Part shown: piece after piece, positions 1-4,656 of the stretch
How the letters are laid out: each line of letters starts with the position of its first letter
How positions within the stretch are numbered: the first letter of the stretch is position 1
Assembly: GCA_026710525.1 (NCBI GenBank)
Contig: JAPOQT010000290.1
Span: forward strand, 1-5,810
DNA from: Pseudomonadota bacterium
GTDB lineage: Bacteria > Bdellovibrionota_B > Oligoflexia > Oligoflexales > Bin106
Length of the DNA stretch: 5,810 nt
Direction of reading: 5' to 3'
Notes under the pieces: model-generated
Databases searched by the model: none
Told to the model about the DNA's origin: nothing
Seen by the model: only the letters and a program-made list of their open reading frames with translations
Position numbers and translations under genes: made by a program

Positions 1-183
1 GAGGCTCACAAAGAGGCTATCAGAGAAGAAGCAAGAACTGAGTTGAGGGCTAAAGCCAAGGCAGAAACAATGATAGAAATGGTTGAGAGCATGCTTACTG
101 CGGGTATTGAAGTATCCAAAATAGCTGAGATTACTGGATTGAGTGTTGATGATATTGCTAAGCATAGACTGCAAGTTAAATAG
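1..183 (+). CDS. Rpn-family recombination-promoting nuclease / putative transposase, C-terminal end only
   Basis: Frame 1 is open from the first base to TAG at 181-183, giving the last 60 residues of a protein that starts outside the window. The visible part begins with a charged Glu/Ala/Lys/Arg helix (EAHKEAIREEARTEL), continues through a Met-rich helix (MIEMVESMLTAG) and ends with the small helical motif EVSKIAEITGLSVDDIAK. A charged linker followed by 'G-(x)n-IAxITGLSxxxI' is the usual C-terminus of Rpn (YhgA-like, PD-(D/E)XK) proteins, which are DNA endonucleases that promote RecA-independent recombination and are often annotated as transposases. The catalytic PD-(D/E)XK domain would lie to the left and is not visible, so activity cannot be judged. 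The intact stop and clean frame argue against decay of this end. The family call rests on the C-terminal signature alone. Confidence 0.75.
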   Translation, partial: EAHKEAIREEARTELRAKAKAETMIEMVESMLTAGIEVSKIAEITGLSVDDIAKHRLQVK

Positions 184-444
184 CTATGCGCCGTGATGGC
201 CTGCTGAATATAGGCAGTACTCCAGCTTCTCATCATCTCAGTATGACGATTCATAAGCGGTAGACTTAAGTGGGAGTATTATTGCTTCATCACAGTTGAT
301 CTTAGCCGGAATCAAAACCTCCACTTAGCTAACCTAAGAATCATAATAGAGTTTTCGACCTAGTTGTTTTTATAGCAGCGATTTCCATCATAATACCCGA
401 CATGTAGAATAATAATAGGGCGCCATAAAATCATATTATTCGTA

Positions 445-462
445 AGTAGTAGTCATACTACT
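445..462. repeat. Small perfect inverted repeat, 7-bp arms
   Basis: AGTAGTA at 445-451 and TACTACT at 456-462 are exact reverse complements around the 4-base loop GTCA. No T-run follows on either strand, so it is not an intrinsic terminator. It could be a protein-binding dyad or chance in an AT-rich spacer. Confidence 0.35.
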
Positions 463-557
463 GCCAAATAGTATATGAATGGGAATGTGATTTTCAAGCT
501 TAACACATAGCTCCTCAAATGATCCTGGTTAATCACAAAATTGTTATCATAGAGATG

Positions 558-586
558 AAAGAAAAAGGCTGATAAAGATATCAGCC
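558..586 (-). terminator. Rho-independent terminator reading leftward
   Basis: GGCTGATA (567-574) and TATCAGCC (579-586) form a perfect 8-bp stem with a 4-base loop. On the minus strand the hairpin is followed directly by TTTTTCTTT (566 down to 558), the classic U-tract. On the plus strand the hairpin is followed by ACAAAAGAG, so it should not stop rightward transcription into ribE. No minus-strand gene ends next to it. The nearest minus-strand gene upstream of it is the methyltransferase at 1360-2682, so it most likely ends a leftward transcript that has passed antisense through ribE. Confidence 0.75.
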
Positions 587-610
587 ACAAAAGAGTCTAA
601 TGAAAAACCT

Positions 611-626
611 AGGGAATTTCGCCCTG
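611..626 (-). promoter_or_regulatory. Sequence resembling the FMN-riboswitch (RFN) P2 core, antisense to ribE
   Basis: Read on the minus strand, 626 to 611 is CAGGGCGAAATTCCCT. The 13 bases GGGCGAAATTCCC match the conserved P2 stem-loop of FMN riboswitches as I remember it from E. coli ribB and Bacillus ribD leaders. The next conserved stretch of the aptamer (ACCGGCGGT) is absent; the sequence goes on TAGGTTTTTC. The other aptamer arms are also not visible, so at best this is a fragment. It lies in the leader of a riboflavin gene but on the opposite strand, and is followed about 25 bases later by the leftward terminator. It may be a relic or a coincidence. Confidence 0.2.
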
Positions 627-634
627 TTGTTACT

Positions 635-640
635 GAGGAG
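635..640 (+). promoter_or_regulatory. Ribosome binding site deciding the ribE start
   Basis: GAGGAG lies four bases (ACAC) before the ATG at 645. The ATG at 600 has no comparable purine-rich site, and the residues it would add are not part of the riboflavin synthase fold, so this site fixes the start at 645. Confidence 0.8.
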
Positions 641-644
641 ACAC

Positions 645-1349
645 ATGTTTTCTGGAATTATTCAATGCACAGCTTACGTTCACTCGATTAAACAACAGGC
701 AGTAACTTTACCAGATAAGTCGACAACGCTTGTCACACATGGCTTATCGCTGCTAGTAGATCAAAATTATAGCAAGAACCTTCAGCTTGGTGCCAGTTGC
801 GCCATCAATGGCGCTTGTTTAACCCTTGCCCAATTAAACGAACATCCTAATGGACTCACTCAAGATCAATTACCTCATTCATTAGTTGAATTATTCTTCG
901 ATCTCACCACATCCACCATTAATCTCACCAATCTCGGAGCTCTCTCGACAGGAGATCTTGTTCATTTCGAAAGAAGTTTGACAGCCAGTGATGAAAATGG
1001 TGGTCATATTATTTCAGGTCATGTTAGTGGGCAAGGGATATGTACCAAAGTGGCACAGGGTGATTTCCAAGATATGATCATAACGTTTATGGTTGATAAG
1101 ACATTCGGTGATTATATTGTCGATGGTGGTTATCTCGCAGTAGAGGGTTGTAGTTTGACGCCAAGGCATGTGACCCATAATGATGATCATACATTTTTCT
1201 CAGTTAACTTAGTCAAAACAACCATTGATCGTACTTTATTTGGTCAATTAAAGGTTGGTGACCGTCAAAATATTGAAGTAGATACTCAGACAAAACCAAT
1301 TGTCTTGCTCTTGAAACAGATACAACAACTGAACCTTAACAGGCGGTGA
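645..1349 (+). CDS. ribE: Riboflavin synthase (RibE, alpha subunit)
   Basis: This enzyme carries out the last step of riboflavin synthesis: two molecules of 6,7-dimethyl-8-ribityllumazine are dismutated to riboflavin plus a pyrimidine, in the cytosol, as a trimer of two-barrel subunits. The start gives 234 residues beginning MFSGIIQ, the family's hallmark N-terminus. The N-barrel (about 1-115) contains GASCAINGACLT (49-60), with Ser51 and Cys58 where E. coli has Ser41 and Cys48. The C-barrel (about 116-215) has GGHIISGH (119-126, His126 matching E. coli His102), VEGCSLT (166-172) and Asp213. It is about 20 residues longer than the E. coli protein, with extra residues near 20-45 and 66-80. One oddity: the usual KG...DG.SLT motif reads GG...EG.SLT, so the conserved lysine (E. 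coli Lys137) is Gly161 and the aspartate is Glu167. It is convergent with the methyltransferase gene. No complete FMN riboswitch precedes it. Confidence 0.95.
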   Translation: MFSGIIQCTAYVHSIKQQAVTLPDKSTTLVTHGLSLLVDQNYSKNLQLGASCAINGACLTLAQLNEHPNGLTQDQLPHSLVELFFDLTTSTINLTNLGALSTGDLVHFERSLTASDENGGHIISGHVSGQGICTKVAQGDFQDMIITFMVDKTFGDYIVDGGYLAVEGCSLTPRHVTHNDDHTFFSVNLVKTTIDRTLFGQLKVGDRQNIEVDTQTKPIVLLLKQIQQLNLNRR

Positions 1350-1359
1350 AGGGCTTATG

Positions 1360-2682
1360 TTAGTTTTTGCAAAAATGAACCCAAGTTTCAAAATGAGGTG
1401 TATGAGGATAAAAGTCGAAAATGGTTATTGATTCAATGTGTTTGAAGTCTCCACGGCGATATAATTTCCCTAAATCAGCAGCTAAACTCAATGGATAACA
1501 ACTCACATAAAAAAGATGTTCTCTGGCAACCTCGGTTAAATAATGCAATAAATTACCGGCGCCACTACGAGGTGGATTCAGCATAACTAAATCAAATACT
1601 TCTTTGTTTTGTGCCCTCACGCGAATATCACGTTCCGATTTACCTTGGTAGTAGCGACTAAACCCTTTGAGTCCACTTCGTTTTGAAAGTAACTGCTTTC
1701 TTGAGAATTCAGCACCACACACACTGGCTGGTGATTCTTCTATACCAGTAACTTGTTTGCCATCTGCCACCATAAGGAGAGATAAGTTACCACTTCCGGC
1801 ATAAAGATCATAAACAGTATGCGCCCCTATATCATGAGCTTTGTTAGCGATCATTTGACGAAGATCATCATTACCAATCTTATGACTTTGAAAAAAGCTA
1901 GCCGGACTCCCCCAATACTCCACATCTTGGTACTGATCCCAAAGAGCTAATCCACTATATGACCCTCGTTTAGCACAAATAGACACGTGCTTATTTAACC
2001 AGTTTATGAATCCTGTGACATCAGTGTGAGGTGGGTTAGTATTAAGAATCATCACAGCAACAGGTGCCTTATTTAGCTCACTGCTGGTCGCGATTTCTTG
2101 GAGTAAGAGAGTCATTTTACAGGCTGATGGAAGTATCTTTTGACCAGATAATTGACTGAGTTTAACAATAACTTTTTGCAACACTGGCGTGGCAATAGGA
2201 CAGGTTTTAATGGGAATAAGGCTGTGACTACCCGATGCAAAATAGCCAATTTTTATCACACCCTGATCTGTGACATGGAGGCGTAGTTGTAATCGTGATC
2301 GGTAATGCCAAGGATGAGAGGTGGGCCCAAGGGATATAGTTACCTTTGATACCATGGATTCTGGTAAATGTTTTGTCAGAGCCTGGACCAACATCTCTTT
2401 TTTCCATTGGAGTTGTTGACTATGATCAATATCCATCCAAGTGCAACCGCCACAGCGCCGGTATACCTCACACTGAACCCGTGCTGCTTGACGTAAAGGA
2501 CTAGGAGAAATGATGGTATGGATAGTTCCTCGGTTAAAGGACGATGAGCTTTTTTGAATCAGACATGTTAACTGGTCTTGGGGTATACCACCTCTGATAA
2601 AATAAACCTTACCACTACTGTCTCTAGCGATCCCAGCACCACTAGCAGCAAGAGATGTGATTGTTAGTGGTTCACTGATCAT
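1360..2682 (-). CDS. rlmD: 23S rRNA (uracil-5-)-methyltransferase, RlmD/RumA type
   Basis: This SAM-dependent enzyme would put a methyl group on C5 of a uridine in 23S rRNA (U1939 in E. coli for RlmD). It has 440 residues, against about 433 in E. coli. A TRAM-like RNA-binding domain covers about 4-60. The four iron-sulfur cysteines follow: Cys71-x5-Cys77-x2-Cys80 (CEVYRRCGGC) and Cys161, spacing nearly as in E. coli RlmD. The catalytic domain has Gln265 in SFFQSH, the SAM-binding loop YDLYAGSGN (291-299), NPPRSG (369-374), the nucleophile Cys395 in YVSCYP, and the general base Glu432 in HFE. Oddities: the usual DPPR or DPAR is NPPR, QxN is QSH, and SCNP is SCYP. TrmA and RlmC act on other sites and cannot be fully excluded, but the TRAM domain and Fe-S cysteines favour RlmD. 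The ATG has no clear ribosome binding site, and a strong promoter lies right against it. Confidence 0.9.
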   Translation of the reverse strand: MISEPLTITSLAASGAGIARDSSGKVYFIRGGIPQDQLTCLIQKSSSSFNRGTIHTIISPSPLRQAARVQCEVYRRCGGCTWMDIDHSQQLQWKKEMLVQALTKHLPESMVSKVTISLGPTSHPWHYRSRLQLRLHVTDQGVIKIGYFASGSHSLIPIKTCPIATPVLQKVIVKLSQLSGQKILPSACKMTLLLQEIATSSELNKAPVAVMILNTNPPHTDVTGFINWLNKHVSICAKRGSYSGLALWDQYQDVEYWGSPASFFQSHKIGNDDLRQMIANKAHDIGAHTVYDLYAGSGNLSLLMVADGKQVTGIEESPASVCGAEFSRKQLLSKRSGLKGFSRYYQGKSERDIRVRAQNKEVFDLVMLNPPRSGAGNLLHYLTEVAREHLFYVSCYPLSLAADLGKLYRRGDFKHIESITIFDFYPHTPHFETWVHFCKN

Positions 2683-2799
2683 CTTAATTATATTTTCTCA
2701 CTAGTGGCTCTCAAGTAAGCAAAGGAATATTAAAGTCATGTTAGCAGCAATCACCTAGACCACAGTCAATCTAAGACGATGCCCTCAGTTTATCCCTAT
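2683..2799. other. Gap between the pilin-like gene and rlmD
   Basis: These 117 bases contain the rlmD promoter at 2687-2714. I find no hairpin followed by a T-run that would end the transcript of the pilin-like gene, so it may read into rlmD. Confidence 0.5.
2687..2714 (-). promoter_or_regulatory. Sigma70-type promoter for rlmD, giving a leaderless mRNA
   Basis: On the minus strand TTGAGA (2714-2709, five of six matching TTGACA) is separated by 16 bases from TATAAT (2692-2687, a perfect -10). Only four bases (TAAG) separate the -10 box from the methyltransferase ATG at 2682-2680. Transcription normally starts about 6-8 bases after the -10 box, which falls on or inside the ATG, so the mRNA should have no leader. 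This fits the lack of a Shine-Dalgarno site. The spacer contains the perfect palindrome CACTAGTG (2699-2706), which might be an operator. Confidence 0.6.
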
Positions 2800-4656
2800 T
2801 TAGAAATCAATGCCACTCGAAAGAATATAATAAGGCTCGCTTTTAATATTAAAAGATGTATAGTACTTCTCGTTCATCTCTTCCTTTCCCCAAGATTTAC
2901 TAACAGCACTGTAAATACTATGAATTTCGCTTAATGTAAAAGGAACCCGTACAGAAGTAGGAGAAGTAGGACAAGCGAGACATGTCTTTTCATAAGCAAA
3001 ATTATAGCCTAATTTTTCATTAGTAAGTTCTAATTTATCCAAAAATTTGATGTTACCTTTTTTATTTTCTCTTCTAAGAGGAATAAAAAAGTTTCGCGAA
3101 ACTGTGGGAGCAGTGGCCGTGATGATTGATTGCATATCCTGAATGAAATTATCTGAATCAAACCCGATATTTTGAGCGTATTGCTGCAAGGTATTAATCT
3201 CTTCTGTTTCTTTTTCATTATATTTTCGACGTGAATAAAAATCAATGGTATTAAGATCGGCAGCATTTAAAGGATTGACAATGTGAAGCCTAAGTTCGAG
3301 ATTATTATTCGTTGATACATTAATCTCTAGTTTCTCAACACTAATAATGCCGAAGAAAAAGAAATCAATTCCTTTAATTAATCCTTGTTCTTCTTCATTA
3401 TGCCAAATATTAATAATTAATTTTTTTGCATTAATAATGCCACAGTAAATCTGTTGGGCAGTGAATGGAAGTTTTCCTTCATCATAAGATGCCATTGTCT
3501 TTCTACCAGTATAAATGTAGTTTAGTGTATGTCCTTTATCGGGCTGTATATCGGGCTGTAAAAAAAGATAAGGATGGTTCTTCGTTGTAGAACAAAAATT
3601 GGACTCACGAACTTGGCTTCTACTCTCTGACTCATCTTTCCACGAAGTAACTTTTATTTCGTTCAATTGGTTCGATTCTCCCTTCTCGAACTGCAAGCAA
3701 GATAGTAACCTATCCTTTGTATCTGCGATAACACTCCATACTATCGTATCCTTTTTGCACTCATAAGCAGTCCCAGATTGATCAAGGTAGTAAATCTCTT
3801 CTCCATACTCCCATGGTGAATTTGAATTTGGAAAAATATTTTTATCTTCTGATATATTTTGAAAAAATTTAGTAACAAATCCTCTATTAAAATTTTCTTT
3901 TAATTTATTTAAATCATGTGCTTTATCCGGTTCAGATCTAAAATACACGGGCTTTTTAAACTTAATATTGTCTGCTGCAATTTTTTCGGGAGCTACTTCA
4001 TCTTCCTTGGTAACAAAAGTGGGAGAATGAATATGAACAGTCACCTTTTCGTCATCAACATTTATTTCAGGATCATCACCCCACAATATCAGACCAAATT
4101 TTGAGTTACTAAGTATACCTAGATTGTAGGTTTTTGAGTATTCTTTCTCCATGTCATTTGTGAGCACACCAATAGCTTGAACCTGAATTCTTAGATTAAT
4201 TTGTATCATACGAGTGAGATTTTGACGTTTTTTTTCTCTAACCTCGAATGTTACTCCTAAGCCCTTAATGAGATGGCGTGATATCCTGAGCTCTTCACCA
4301 TTAGGACTATTACTAAATGTAAAAAGCTCCTCTTTCAAACACTCTTCTTCTGGAAGAATTGTGATCCTAGGTGGCTTCTTTGTTGTAACATCTATAATCC
4401 TCTCCCAATCTTTACGTTTTTCGCATAACTTCAAGAACTTACCGCTGATAGGTGATTGTTCTGCAAAACCAGCAATAGCTTCTTCAAAATATGCAAACAT
4501 CATGTCACGATATTGGGAAGCAATCATTTCTTGATGGTTATAAAGTGCTGGATGGTCTCCCGAGTTTTTAGCCAGTGTGAAACCAACCATAGCCATGGAC
4601 GCTAAGGTTGTACCAATCAGGAGAGCAGCACCTTTTTCAGATCCTATATTCATCAT
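2800..4656 (-). CDS. Unrecognised large protein with PilX/pseudopilin-like N-terminus and repeat-bearing body
   Basis: I do not recognise a named family over the full 618 residues. The N-terminus (EKGAALLIGT, then hydrophobic to about residue 29, then AKNSGDH) looks like a class III or minor-pilin leader: a short charged start, Gly9 as a possible prepilin-peptidase cleavage site, and one membrane helix. It resembles PilX N-termini and lacks the Glu5 of major pilins. Residues 40-66 form an amphipathic helix, as in pilins. The body is rich in Lys, Asn and Glu and probably beta-structured. A repeat spaced exactly 30 residues apart is visible: CGIINAKKLIIN (405-416) and FGIISVEKLEIN (435-446), with a looser copy GNIKFLDKLELTN (534-546). 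Eight cysteines, including CLAC (559-562), fit an exported protein with disulfides. The start overlaps the stop of the upstream gene; a second ATG follows at once, and the ribosome site is weak. Pilus-tip or surface role is inference. Confidence 0.55.
   Translation of the reverse strand: MMNIGSEKGAALLIGTTLASMAMVGFTLAKNSGDHPALYNHQEMIASQYRDMMFAYFEEAIAGFAEQSPISGKFLKLCEKRKDWERIIDVTTKKPPRITILPEEECLKEELFTFSNSPNGEELRISRHLIKGLGVTFEVREKKRQNLTRMIQINLRIQVQAIGVLTNDMEKEYSKTYNLGILSNSKFGLILWGDDPEINVDDEKVTVHIHSPTFVTKEDEVAPEKIAADNIKFKKPVYFRSEPDKAHDLNKLKENFNRGFVTKFFQNISEDKNIFPNSNSPWEYGEEIYYLDQSGTAYECKKDTIVWSVIADTKDRLLSCLQFEKGESNQLNEIKVTSWKDESESRSQVRESNFCSTTKNHPYLFLQPDIQPDKGHTLNYIYTGRKTMASYDEGKLPFTAQQIYCGIINAKKLIINIWHNEEEQGLIKGIDFFFFGIISVEKLEINVSTNNNLELRLHIVNPLNAADLNTIDFYSRRKYNEKETEEINTLQQYAQNIGFDSDNFIQDMQSIITATAPTVSRNFFIPLRRENKKGNIKFLDKLELTNEKLGYNFAYEKTCLACPTSPTSVRVPFTLSEIHSIYSAVSKSWGKEEMNEKYYTSFNIKSEPYYILSSGIDF
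3342..3441 (-). repeat. Internal 90-base (30-residue) duplication inside the pilin-like gene
   Basis: TAATAATGCC occurs at 3342-3351 and again at 3432-3441 on the plus strand, exactly 90 bases apart and in the same codon phase. The matching protein segments are CGIINAKKLIIN (405-416) and FGIISVEKLEIN (435-446). A spacing of whole codons and shared KL.IN endings suggest a duplicated structural unit, as in stacked beta-strand or solenoid proteins. Confidence 0.5.
4653..4656 (-). other. ATGA stop/start overlap (translational coupling)
   Basis: On the minus strand the start ATG (4656-4654) of the pilin-like gene shares bases with the stop TGA (4655-4653) of the gene before it. The site just upstream (GGATAATGGGCA) is a poor match to a Shine-Dalgarno sequence, so ribosomes finishing the first gene probably restart on the second. 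Confidence 0.85.

Larger units (their letters stand above)
184..644. other. Gene-poor interval between the Rpn gene and ribE
   Basis: I see no convincing coding region here: reading frames on both strands are short and broken. What can be seen is an imperfect inverted repeat at 267-276 / 319-327 (TAAGTGGGAG against CTCCACTTA, one base bulged), a short hairpin at 445-462, a minus-strand intrinsic terminator at 558-586, and a sequence like the FMN-riboswitch core on the minus strand at 611-626. A weak promoter-like pair facing ribE (TTGTTT at 364-369, CATAAT at 388-393, 18-base spacer) is the best I could find and would give a leader of about 245 bases; I do not call it. No Rpn terminator is evident. 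The interval may be decayed mobile-element DNA, which is inference. Confidence 0.5.

Noticed and set aside
6..254. Open frame on the minus strand opposite the Rpn tail
   Set aside because: It is the antisense of the recognisable Rpn C-terminus plus spacer, with no ribosome site and no family resemblance.
600..644. An upstream in-frame ATG at 600 that would lengthen riboflavin synthase by 15 residues
   Set aside because: The family begins with MF(T/S)GI, which is encoded at 645, and a good ribosome site (GAGGAG) sits four bases before that ATG.
400..644. A complete FMN riboswitch in sense orientation controlling ribE
   Set aside because: None of the conserved aptamer blocks is present on the plus strand; only a short antisense core-like stretch exists.
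1364..1375. TTTTTGCAAAAA palindrome after ribE as a terminator
   Set aside because: It has no loop or G/C-rich stem and no T-run after it, and it lies in the coding end of rlmD.
2764..2769. TTGACT on the minus strand as a -35 box for rlmD
   Set aside because: The hexamer 17 bases downstream (TGCTAA) is a poor -10; the TTGAGA/TATAAT pair closer to the gene is far better.
3030..3266. 78-codon minus-strand frame inside the pilin-like gene
   Set aside because: It lies out of frame within a long continuous coding region and has no separate support.
3916..4534. Two short plus-strand frames (3916-4104 and 4268-4534)
   Set aside because: Both are antisense shadows of the 618-residue gene and lack ribosome sites or recognisable domains.
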